This document shows positions 57,115 to 64,000 of a stretch of DNA of 64,000 nucleotides, piece by piece. This stretch comes from Parazoarcus communis (GTDB lineage Bacteria; Pseudomonadota; Gammaproteobacteria; Burkholderiales; Rhodocyclaceae): assembly GCF_003111665.1 (NCBI RefSeq), contig NZ_CP022188.1, positions 4,154,001 to 4,218,000 on the forward strand, given 5' to 3'. How positions within the stretch are numbered: the stretch's first letter is position 1; every line of letters starts with the position of its first letter. Under the pieces are notes generated by a model, which was given only the letters and a program-made list of their open reading frames with translations, was not told where the DNA came from and ran no database searches. The position numbers were made by a program, and so were the translations under genes.

Positions 57115-58463
57115 GCACACTGGCATCGACTGTTCAGGATTCGAGAATCGGTGCCGGGAGCCGGCGCCGGATCGGAGGATCTGAACCAACAGATCGTCCG
57201 GGCGGCGACGCTGCTGGCGTACTCAATATGCACGCCCTTGGACCAGGCGCCGAAGCCGTCGGCGAGTGGGACAAGGCAGGGCTGGCAGCACCCGATCTTG
57301 CCGCAATGAGGAGATACAGGCTGGAGCGGGTGCGGCAGCAACTACGCCAGGCTGACTACGCCGGCATCGTGCTCTACGACCCGGTTAACGTTCGCTATGC
57401 AACTGACAGCACCAACATGCAGGTGTGGCTGTTGCACAACGCCAGTCGCTACGTATTCGTTCCCGCAGACGGACCCGTGGTGCTGTGGGAATTCGACCAC
57501 TGCGACTTCCTCAGCGGTCACACAGACTCGATAGACGAGATCCGCCCCTGCGTACCGTGGTTCTATTTCTGTGCGGGTGATCGCATACCTGAGCAGGCCG
57601 AACGCTGGGCAGATGAAATCGCTGCACTGGTGCATCAGCACGGAGGCGGAAATACCCGGCTCGCGATTGATCACTGCAACCCGGAAGGCATTTCCGCCCT
57701 CGCCCGCAGGGGCGTTGGCGTGCATAACGGTGAGGCGATCATGGAGCGCGCTCGAGAGATCAAGAGTGGCGACGAGCTGCTTGCGATGCGTCGCGCCATC
57801 CATGCGTGCGAAACGGGCATGACAGTCATGCGCGAGCATCTGCGCCCCGGAATCTCGGAGCAGCGGCTGTGGAGCTACCTTCATGCCGAGAACATCGCCA
57901 GAGGTGGCGAATGGATCGAGACCCGTCTGCTCGCCTCAGGTCCGCGCAGCAACCCCTGGTATCAGGAATGCAGCAGCCGCATCATCGAAAACGGTGATCT
58001 TGTTGCTTTCGACACCGATCTCGTCGGTGCCTATGGCATCTGCGTGGACACTTCGCGCACCTGGCTGTGCGGCGACATGGCGCCCACAACCGCGCAGCGC
58101 GACATCTACAGCCGAGCCTATGAGCAGATCCGCTTCAACACCGAATTACTGCGTCCCGGTGTGAGCTACCACGACCTGACGCACAAGGCGATGCGTTATC
58201 CGGCTGAGGACTTTCGTCATTACACCTGCCTCTATCATGGGGTCGGTCTGTGTGACGAGGCACCCATCATCTACTTCCCCGAGGCCTGGCAGTCCTTTGG
58301 TTACGACGGCGTGCTCGAACCGGGCATGGTGCTGTGTGTCGAGAGCTTTCTGGGAAGGACTGCAGGCGGCCCCGGCGTAAAGCTGGAGGAGCAGGTATTG
58401 ATTACAGAAACCGGGCACGAGGTGCTTACCAGATATCCATTCGAGGAGCAGTTGTTGCGATAG
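57111..58463 (+). CDS. dddP: M24-fold DddP-like enzyme (candidate DMSP lyase)
   Basis: A 450-residue M24-family (creatinase/aminopeptidase P fold) protein whose sequence closely follows DddP as I recall it: segments ATDSTNMQ, HAENIxRGGEWIETRLLASGPR and FDTDLxGAYGIC are shared. All six metal ligands are kept (D301, D303, D313, H376, E411, E426), as are D382 and Y371, which correspond to the catalytic D377 and Y366 of DddP by position. DddP cleaves DMSP to acrylate and DMS. The gene overlaps a BCCT transporter gene by four bases; DMSP uptake systems such as DddT are BCCT proteins. Other substrates cannot be ruled out, since relatives without lyase activity exist. An N-terminal extension of about 30 residues looks poorly conserved. 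Confidence 0.75.
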   Translation: MSTLASTVQDSRIGAGSRRRIGGSEPTDRPGGDAAGVLNMHALGPGAEAVGEWDKAGLAAPDLAAMRRYRLERVRQQLRQADYAGIVLYDPVNVRYATDSTNMQVWLLHNASRYVFVPADGPVVLWEFDHCDFLSGHTDSIDEIRPCVPWFYFCAGDRIPEQAERWADEIAALVHQHGGGNTRLAIDHCNPEGISALARRGVGVHNGEAIMERAREIKSGDELLAMRRAIHACETGMTVMREHLRPGISEQRLWSYLHAENIARGGEWIETRLLASGPRSNPWYQECSSRIIENGDLVAFDTDLVGAYGICVDTSRTWLCGDMAPTTAQRDIYSRAYEQIRFNTELLRPGVSYHDLTHKAMRYPAEDFRHYTCLYHGVGLCDEAPIIYFPEAWQSFGYDGVLEPGMVLCVESFLGRTAGGPGVKLEEQVLITETGHEVLTRYPFEEQLLR

Positions 58464-58538
58464 GCCTCCCCTGCACCGGGCTGAACAGCCCAGCCCGATG
58501 CCGAGGATGTCTCAAAGGCTGAATTCAACACGACCCTC

Positions 58539-58571
58539 ACGGGCGGTATCTGCGGATGCCGCCCGTTTTTT
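58539..58571 (+). terminator. Terminator after the DddP-like gene
   Basis: An 8-bp stem (ACGGGCGG/CCGCCCGT) with a TATC/GATG extension is followed by six T's, 75 bp past the stop codon. It is a strong intrinsic terminator ending the BCCT-DddP transcript. Confidence 0.88.
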
Positions 58572-58579
58572 GGAACATC

Positions 58580-58993
58580 ATGAACCTCCCTGACGTGGTT
58601 GGACTCATCGGCGTCATCTGTTATCAAATTGCCTATGCAGGCCTGCAACTCGGTCGCTTCAGCCAGCGCGACGCAAGATACATCGGGCTCAATATTCTTG
58701 GCCCCGGCTGCCTGCTGTTCTCGCTCTTCTTCTATTTCAACCTCGCATCCTTTGTCACCCAGGTACTGTGGATGTGCCTGACCATCCTCGGCCTTGCGAA
58801 GATCTGGGGGGAGCGTAGAAAGCCGGCAGCCGGCAGTCCGCCGAGCTCACTGGTCACCGTGCCTGCTGCGGGCGTGAGCGAGAACATTAGAGGAGTCCCC
58901 AGCACCCGCCCGTCAACAAAACGGTCAAAACGAAAAACCGTTCGATCAAGGGGAAGACGTCAAATCTCCACCGCCCGTTCTCACTCCAGATAA
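58580..58993 (+). CDS. Small CBU_0592-like membrane protein with basic tail
   Basis: A 137-residue protein with two to three N-terminal hydrophobic segments (residues 5-80, LPDVVGLIGVICYQIAYAGLQL start) typical of the CBU_0592-type small membrane family. A long basic, disordered C-terminal tail (KRSKRKTVRSRGRRQ) is unusual. The start at 58580 lies only nine bases past the previous terminator, so how it is transcribed is unclear. Its stop is 47 bp from the convergent symporter gene. Function unknown. Confidence 0.6.
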   Translation: MNLPDVVGLIGVICYQIAYAGLQLGRFSQRDARYIGLNILGPGCLLFSLFFYFNLASFVTQVLWMCLTILGLAKIWGERRKPAAGSPPSSLVTVPAAGVSENIRGVPSTRPSTKRSKRKTVRSRGRRQISTARSHSR

Positions 58994-59040
58994 GCGCTAC
59001 GGTGTAGATGCAACCCCGGCCTTCCATCATATGGAGAAAC

Positions 59041-61083
59041 CTAGGCGCGCCCTTCTGAAGTATCCGGATTCGGCAACTGCGGATAGCGCACGTAATCCAC
59101 CAGATCCTGGATCTCCTTCGGCGGGGGCGGGGTCAGCAGGCTGACGATGACGATCACCGCAAAACCGAGCGGTACGCCGAATACGCCGGCCGAGATCGGG
59201 TTGATCTCGAACCAGGCGTTGGCCATCGAGCCGCCGAAGAAGGGGTGGGTGCGAACGACGTAGTAGAGGGTGACGCCAAGCCCGATCAGCATGCCTGCCA
59301 CCGCGCCGGGGCGGTTTGCGCGTTTCCAGAAGATGCCGAGCACCAAGGCGGGGAAGAAGGAGGCGGCGCCGATCGAGAACGCGAGGCCGACCATGAACAG
59401 GATGTTGTCCGGGCGCAGCGACGCGACCCATGCGGCCACGACGGCCACCACCAGCAGTTGCGACTTGGAAATCACCAGCCGGCGGTGGGTTGAGGCGGCA
59501 GGGTTGATGACCTTGTAGTACAGGTCGTGCGACAGCGCGTTGGAGATGGTCAGCAGCAGGCCGTCGGCAGTCGATAGCGCGGCGGCGAGCCCGCCGGCGG
59601 CGACCAGACCGGTGACGACGTAGGGCAAGCCGGCGATCTCAGGGGTGGCGAGCATGATCACATCGGTATTCATGGTCAACTCGGCGAGTTGCAGGATGCC
59701 GTCACCGTTGATGTCTTCGATGTGCACGAGCCCCACTTTGCCCCAGGATGCGACCCAGTCGGGCAGGATGGAAAGGCTCGAGCCGATGACGTTGTTGTAC
59801 ACCTCCCACTTGGCAAACACCGCATAGGCCGGGGCGGTGACGTAGAGGAGGAAGATGAAGAACAACGACCAGAATACCGAGCGCCGCGCCTCGACCACGC
59901 CAGGGGTGGTGTAGTAGCGCATCAGGATGTGCGGCAGCGCCGCCGTGCCGACCATGAGCACGAAGACAAGTGCGAGAAAGTTGTTGCGGGAGGCCGTCCG
60001 CTCCTGCGGCGTTCTTCCCGGGTGTGCGTCTGCGTGGCGAGGTGGCGCACGCGAACGTTCGAGCGATTCCGCCTGTGCCTTGTTCCACTGCACTCGCGCC
60101 TCTTCGGGCGTTCGCGGCAGGTCGCGCAGCGAGCGCTCGGTTGCCGCAATCTCGCGTGCCGAGGCGTTCTCCAGCCGCATGATGTTGAGACGCTCGATCA
60201 GCGAACGGCGCTCGGCATCGAGCGAACCCGGCAGGTCGGCAATCTTGCTCGCGTAGTCCTGCGATCGATAGCGATACTGCTTACGCGCCTCGACTTCGCC
60301 CGGATCGACGAGCAATTCGGCCTCACGCTCCGTCACCTGACTGAGCACCGTCCCGTACATGATCTGCGGCACCGGAACCCCGGTGAGCTTGTAGGACAGA
60401 ATGACCACGGGCACCAGATAGGCAATGATCAGGATCACGTACTGTGCGACCTGGGTCCAGGTCACCGCCCGCATGCCGCCGAGGAAGGAACACACCAGAA
60501 TGCCGGCGAGGCCGATGAACAGACCGATCTCGAACTCGACGCTGACGAAGCGACTGGTCACCAGCCCCACACCGTAGATCTGCGCCACGAGGTAGACGAA
60601 GCTCGCAAGCACGGTGGCGCCGAGCCCCACGAGGCGGGCGACGTTGCCCTGGTAGCGCGCGCCGAGAAAGTCGGGAATCGTGTATTGGCCGAACTTGCGC
60701 AGATAGGGCGCGAGCAGCAGGGCCACCAGCACGAAGCCGCCGGTCCAGCCGGTGACGAAGGCCAGCCCCTCGAAGCCGGAAAAGTAGAGCGTGCCCGCCA
60801 GACCGATGTAGGACGCGGCACTCATCCAGTCCGCCGCGGTCGCCATGCCATTGAACACGGCCGGCACGCGCCGCCCCGCGACGTAATACTCCGACACGTC
60901 GGTGGTGCGGCTCATCACGCCGATGCTGGCGTAGATGGCGATGGTGACGAACAGAAAGACGTGGCCGATCAGGTGTTGCGACAGGCCCAGCTGTTCACCG
61001 ATGGCGAGCATCACCACGAAGAACAGGAAGGTGCCTGTGTACCAGCCGTAATAGCGACGAAGCTGTCGGGAAAAGGCGCTCAA
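59041..61083 (-). CDS. Sodium:solute symporter, VC_2705/ActP-like
   Basis: A 680-residue SSS-family symporter with about 13 helices, related to acetate permease ActP and the VC_2705 group. A hydrophilic insert of about 110 residues (about 245-355, charged and helical) lies in the middle of the transmembrane region, as in the VC_2705 branch. The start appears to be TTG (MSAFSRQLRRYYGW), because no earlier ATG gives a better start, so it is uncertain. It follows the exonuclease-fusion gene by 43 bp on the same strand, a conserved arrangement with two-component genes. Confidence 0.85.
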   Translation of the reverse strand: MSAFSRQLRRYYGWYTGTFLFFVVMLAIGEQLGLSQHLIGHVFLFVTIAIYASIGVMSRTTDVSEYYVAGRRVPAVFNGMATAADWMSAASYIGLAGTLYFSGFEGLAFVTGWTGGFVLVALLLAPYLRKFGQYTIPDFLGARYQGNVARLVGLGATVLASFVYLVAQIYGVGLVTSRFVSVEFEIGLFIGLAGILVCSFLGGMRAVTWTQVAQYVILIIAYLVPVVILSYKLTGVPVPQIMYGTVLSQVTEREAELLVDPGEVEARKQYRYRSQDYASKIADLPGSLDAERRSLIERLNIMRLENASAREIAATERSLRDLPRTPEEARVQWNKAQAESLERSRAPPRHADAHPGRTPQERTASRNNFLALVFVLMVGTAALPHILMRYYTTPGVVEARRSVFWSLFFIFLLYVTAPAYAVFAKWEVYNNVIGSSLSILPDWVASWGKVGLVHIEDINGDGILQLAELTMNTDVIMLATPEIAGLPYVVTGLVAAGGLAAALSTADGLLLTISNALSHDLYYKVINPAASTHRRLVISKSQLLVVAVVAAWVASLRPDNILFMVGLAFSIGAASFFPALVLGIFWKRANRPGAVAGMLIGLGVTLYYVVRTHPFFGGSMANAWFEINPISAGVFGVPLGFAVIVIVSLLTPPPPKEIQDLVDYVRYPQLPNPDTSEGRA

Positions 61084-61126
61084 AACTGCCGCTCACCGAC
61101 GATGTCGAAAAATACCGCGCTCAGCA

Positions 61127-63334
61127 TCAATACTTGATCCGCGCGTAGTAGGTTTTCTCTGCCGCTTCACGTGCTTCGCGCAAGGTTCGGATGCCCTTCT
61201 CCGCCAGCAGGGGAACGAGCTTGAGGAAGACCTCAGCGGTCACGATGGCATCGCCGAGTGCGGTGTGGCGCCCGATGATGGTGAGGCCAAGGCGGTCTGC
61301 AATCGCTTCGAGGCGGTGCGATTCCTGATTGGGGTGAATCACCGCCGACAGCAGCAGGGTGTCGAGCACCGGCTGATCGAAACGCAAACCGGTGAGCTGT
61401 TCCTTGAGTTGCAGGAAGCGCATGTCGAAAGCGGCGTTGTGGGCAATCAGCACCGTTTCTGCAGCAAAGGCATGGAAGGCCGGCAGAACCGACTCGACCG
61501 TGGGCTGCCCCCGCAGCATGTCCTCGGAGATGCCGTGGATTTTGGCCGACTCGGCCGACAGCGGCCGGCACGGATCGATCAGTTGCTCGAACGATTCGCC
61601 GCGCAGCAGTTTGCCATTGAGGACGCGGGTTGCGCCGATCTGGATGATCTCGTCGCCCTGAGAGGGGTTGAGGCCGGTAGTCTCGGTATCGAACACCGTG
61701 TAGGCCAGTTCGGTGAGCAGACGGTCGTCGAGCGCATGCGATCTCTCCGACCATTTGAACAGATCGAAGTCGTAGTACTCGGGGCGGCTTTCGCCGCGCA
61801 GGTAAGTCCCGGCCTCGACCACCTCCTGCGGCAATGCAGCCGGGATGAGGAGACGGAAGAAGGCGCGATGGCGCACCTTCTCGCGCTCGAGCCACATCTC
61901 GCCATCGTGGCGCTCGATGACGTCACGCACCGTCAGCGGGCTGCTTTCGCCTGCGAACTGCATGGACTCGAGTTCCCAGCTCATCACCGTTTCGGTGCTC
62001 ATTGCCTGTCCCGACCAGATCAGGTCGAGGTGAACGTGGCGCCCCGCAGCCGTAAGGCGGAAACGCACCTCGCGCACCTCGAACTCGTCCGACAGCCGGC
62101 TTGCGAGATAGGTGAGCGCCTGCATCAGCGAGAAGCTATCGACCTTGAGCCACAGCGAATCGTCGACCTCCTCGAGCTTGGTACGGAGACTGATCCGCTG
62201 TTCGATCTGACGCTGGACGGCCGCGATAAGGTCGGCACCGAGCATCTCTTCGAGCGGCCAGCGCGCCTTGAGCGAATCGGCGAATTCGTTCGCCGTCTGG
62301 TCGAGGCGCCGGCTCATGGCCTGCGTCTCGTCGCGGATGACGGTACGGAAGCGCTCGCGCAGTTCGCCCTGCAGATCGGGATACTCAAGCATCTCGGCGG
62401 CTGCGCGCACATTGGCCAGTGCCGCGCGATTGCCCTCGGTCAGGGTATGCAGCATCTGGTCGCGTCGAGATTCGTTCTCGAAGGTGCGAGTGATGTTATC
62501 AAGCATCAGGATGAAGCCGGTCAGGACGCGCTCTGCGCCCTCGCCCTCGCCCTCGCCTTCTCCCTCGCCTTCCTTCTCGACCGGATCGGTCGCGGACAGC
62601 ACCGGCGCCATCTGCACCCGCAGCAACTGCCCTGCCTTCGTCGTGGTCACGAAGTTGGCGACCGGTTGCACGCCTTCACGATGAAGGCGCTGGTTGATGG
62701 TCTCGAGCGCATGGCTCACCAAATTGCGCTCGAACACACCATAGATGGAACGTCCGAGACCAATCAGCTCCCCACCGCCGGCCACGCCTGGCGCGTCGGA
62801 CATGGCGCGGAACTGGAGCCTTGCGCGGTTGTTGTAGAGCAGGATGCGACCGTCGAGGTTACACACCACCACGCTCTGGGTGAGCTCCGACATCAGTGCG
62901 GCGAGGCGGTTTTTCTCCTGCTCGACCGAGGCCTTGGCGTTGCGGATCTGGGTTTCGACGTCCTTCGTGACGTTGTCGCGCTGCTGCGCGAGTTCATTGA
63001 CCGCCACCGCCAGCGCCTGCACTTCGGGCGGCCCCTCGGGCTCGACACGGAAGCCGACGTTGGCACCGAGCATCAGGCGCAGGTTCTCGGCCATGCGCAG
63101 CAGACCCTGCACGTACTGGCGGAACAGGTTGCGCAGCACGCCAATGCCGACGCCGAACCCCATGATGGTCAGCAGCGACCCCAGCGGCAGGTGCGGCTGT
63201 ATGACCTGAATGAGCAGGTCGCGCTGACTGCCCTTGGTTTCAACCCACACCAGCACTGCGGTAAGGATGAAGGGGCCGGTCATCAGCAGCCCGAGCACGA
63301 TGACTGCCAGAACGAAGCGCATGCGTGCCGACAT
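61127..63334 (-). CDS. Sensor-like pseudokinase fused to DnaQ-family exonuclease
   Basis: A 735-residue protein. Residues 1-80 hold two membrane helices, 100-210 a linker and PAS-like domain, 285-360 a DHp-like helical region, 400-510 a degenerate HATPase region (HDGEMWLEREKVRHRAFFRLLIP). Residues 545-735 form a DnaQ exonuclease with D549/E551 (FDTETTG), D637 (NAAFD), H690 and D695 (RHTALGD), so all DEDDh residues are present. The usual phospho-histidine is glutamate E300 (LTEGNRAAL in place of SHELRTPL), so the kinase part is probably inactive. A simple (EG)6 repeat lies at 255-266. Such fusions occur beside ActP-type symporters; their job is unknown. Confidence 0.85.
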   Translation of the reverse strand: MSARMRFVLAVIVLGLLMTGPFILTAVLVWVETKGSQRDLLIQVIQPHLPLGSLLTIMGFGVGIGVLRNLFRQYVQGLLRMAENLRLMLGANVGFRVEPEGPPEVQALAVAVNELAQQRDNVTKDVETQIRNAKASVEQEKNRLAALMSELTQSVVVCNLDGRILLYNNRARLQFRAMSDAPGVAGGGELIGLGRSIYGVFERNLVSHALETINQRLHREGVQPVANFVTTTKAGQLLRVQMAPVLSATDPVEKEGEGEGEGEGEGAERVLTGFILMLDNITRTFENESRRDQMLHTLTEGNRAALANVRAAAEMLEYPDLQGELRERFRTVIRDETQAMSRRLDQTANEFADSLKARWPLEEMLGADLIAAVQRQIEQRISLRTKLEEVDDSLWLKVDSFSLMQALTYLASRLSDEFEVREVRFRLTAAGRHVHLDLIWSGQAMSTETVMSWELESMQFAGESSPLTVRDVIERHDGEMWLEREKVRHRAFFRLLIPAALPQEVVEAGTYLRGESRPEYYDFDLFKWSERSHALDDRLLTELAYTVFDTETTGLNPSQGDEIIQIGATRVLNGKLLRGESFEQLIDPCRPLSAESAKIHGISEDMLRGQPTVESVLPAFHAFAAETVLIAHNAAFDMRFLQLKEQLTGLRFDQPVLDTLLLSAVIHPNQESHRLEAIADRLGLTIIGRHTALGDAIVTAEVFLKLVPLLAEKGIRTLREAREAAEKTYYARIKY

Positions 63335-63337
63335 CGT

Positions 63338-63706
63338 TCAGTTCTCCAACATGCTGCGCACGCGCTCCACGAGCTCCTTGGTGGAAAAAGGCTTGGTCAT
63401 GTAGGCATCGGCCCCCAGCGCAAGCCCCTTGCTGACTTCGGTATCCCGCCCCTTTGCTGTCAGCATCAGGATGCGGGTGGATTGCAGCTCCGGGTCTGCC
63501 TTGATCTCCTGGCACACCTCGAAGCCACTCTTCTTGGGCATCATGACGTCGAGCAACACGAGATCAGGCCGGTCGCCGCGAATGCGGTTGACCGCCTCCT
63601 CGCCGTCCGTCGCCACAGTGACATCGAAGCCCTCCCGCTTCATCAGGAATTCGAGCGAGATCACGATATTCGGCTCGTCGTCCGCAATCAGTATTTTCTT
63701 GGCCAT
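63338..63706 (-). CDS. Stand-alone response regulator receiver
   Basis: A 122-residue CheY-like receiver with the acidic DDE cluster near the N-terminus, the phospho-aspartate in LVLLDVMMP, and the conserved threonine and lysine (MLTAKG, YMTKPF). It lacks an output domain. It ends three bases before the sensor-exonuclease gene and follows the histidine kinase gene. Confidence 0.95.
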   Translation of the reverse strand: MAKKILIADDEPNIVISLEFLMKREGFDVTVATDGEEAVNRIRGDRPDLVLLDVMMPKKSGFEVCQEIKADPELQSTRILMLTAKGRDTEVSKGLALGADAYMTKPFSTKELVERVRSMLEN

Positions 63707-63746
63707 GCATTCCCTCCCCTGACGCCTATTTTATGCCATTCGTTCG

Positions 63747-64000
63747 TCAGCCCGATGCAAGCGGCAGCACAAACGAAAATATTGCGCCTTCTCCCGGCTT
63801 TGAGCTGACCCAAAGCCGGCCTCCAAAATGCTCCACGATCTGCCGGCTGATCGGCAGCCCCAGACCCGTACCCTGTGGCCGGGCCTTCGCGTCCCCACCC
63901 TGCCGGAACTTCTCGAACACCACCGGCAACAACTCGGGCGCGATTCCTCCTCCATTATCCGCCACGTCGACACGGATGCCTTCCTCGTCTACGAACAACC
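63747..64000 (-). CDS. Histidine kinase C-terminus (partial, runs off the window)
   Basis: Only the last 84 or so residues are present: the N-box/G-box part of a HATPase domain (DNGGGIAPE, FEKFRQGG, GTGLGLPISRQIVEHFGGRLWV) ending LPLASG. The gene continues past base 64000 on the minus strand. It lies 40 bp upstream of the response regulator, so the two form a two-component pair. Confidence 0.93.
   Translation of the reverse strand, partial: LFVDEEGIRVDVADNGGGIAPELLPVVFEKFRQGGDAKARPQGTGLGLPISRQIVEHFGGRLWVSSKPGEGAIFSFVLPLASG

Overview
The window is 64 kb of GC-rich chromosome from a betaproteobacterium, most likely of the Rhodocyclales (Azoarcus/Thauera type). I infer this from the DUF2863 gene, the FNR-style copper operon, the aromatic-acid genes and the codon use; there is no rRNA or tRNA in the window to confirm it. 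No insertion sequences, integrases or tRNAs were seen.

Layout. (1) 48-10.3 kb, all on the minus strand: a copper-acquisition operon (DUF2946, SCO, PCu(A)C, DUF2946, TonB receptor, secreted metal protein, polyferredoxin, DsbD-like membrane protein, OprC/NosA-like copper receptor) followed by a Crp/Fnr regulator. It is preceded by a well-formed FNR-type promoter near 10.3 kb. (2) 10.6-28.6 kb: housekeeping genes. These are purL, a translationally coupled envelope-lipid glycosylation cluster (PAP2, flippase, GT2, GT39/ArnT-like, PAP2), an M23 endopeptidase, the divergent pair ppsA and its regulator, a DUF2863 gene, msrB, a hydrolase and a PQQ-type sugar dehydrogenase. (3) 28.8-36.2 kb: a catabolic locus (IclR, maleylacetoacetate isomerase, TRAP binding protein, FAH hydrolase, VOC protein, DUF2783, FAD aromatic hydroxylase, MBL-fold protein). 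It looks like a gentisate/homogentisate-type route without a recognisable ring-cleaving enzyme. (4) 36.3-48.3 kb: a complete type I-F CRISPR-Cas system, WYL regulator-cas1-cas2/3-csy1-csy2-csy3-cas6f, plus a 29-repeat array. A HepT-MntA (HEPN/nucleotidyltransferase) toxin-antitoxin pair sits inverted inside the operon between cas2/3 and csy1.

(5) 48.4-58.6 kb: an apparently dedicated island for a methylated onium compound (betaine- or DMSP-like). It has a Rieske oxygenase with the glutamate bridge typical of quaternary-amine oxygenases, an aldehyde dehydrogenase, a rubredoxin-rubredoxin reductase fusion, a DAO-family oxidase, a cupin and a LysR regulator. A second transcript encodes a BCCT transporter and an M24-fold protein that keeps every catalytic residue I recall for the DMSP lyase DddP. 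A 31-bp element with 24 identical positions lies upstream of both transcripts. (6) 58.6-64 kb: a small membrane protein, a sodium:solute symporter, a sensor-like pseudokinase fused to a DnaQ-type exonuclease, a response regulator and the C-terminal end of a histidine kinase that runs off the window.

The most promising unusual items are the DddP/BCCT/Rieske/rubredoxin island with its shared upstream element, and the HepT-MntA module buried in the I-F cas operon behind a WYL regulator.
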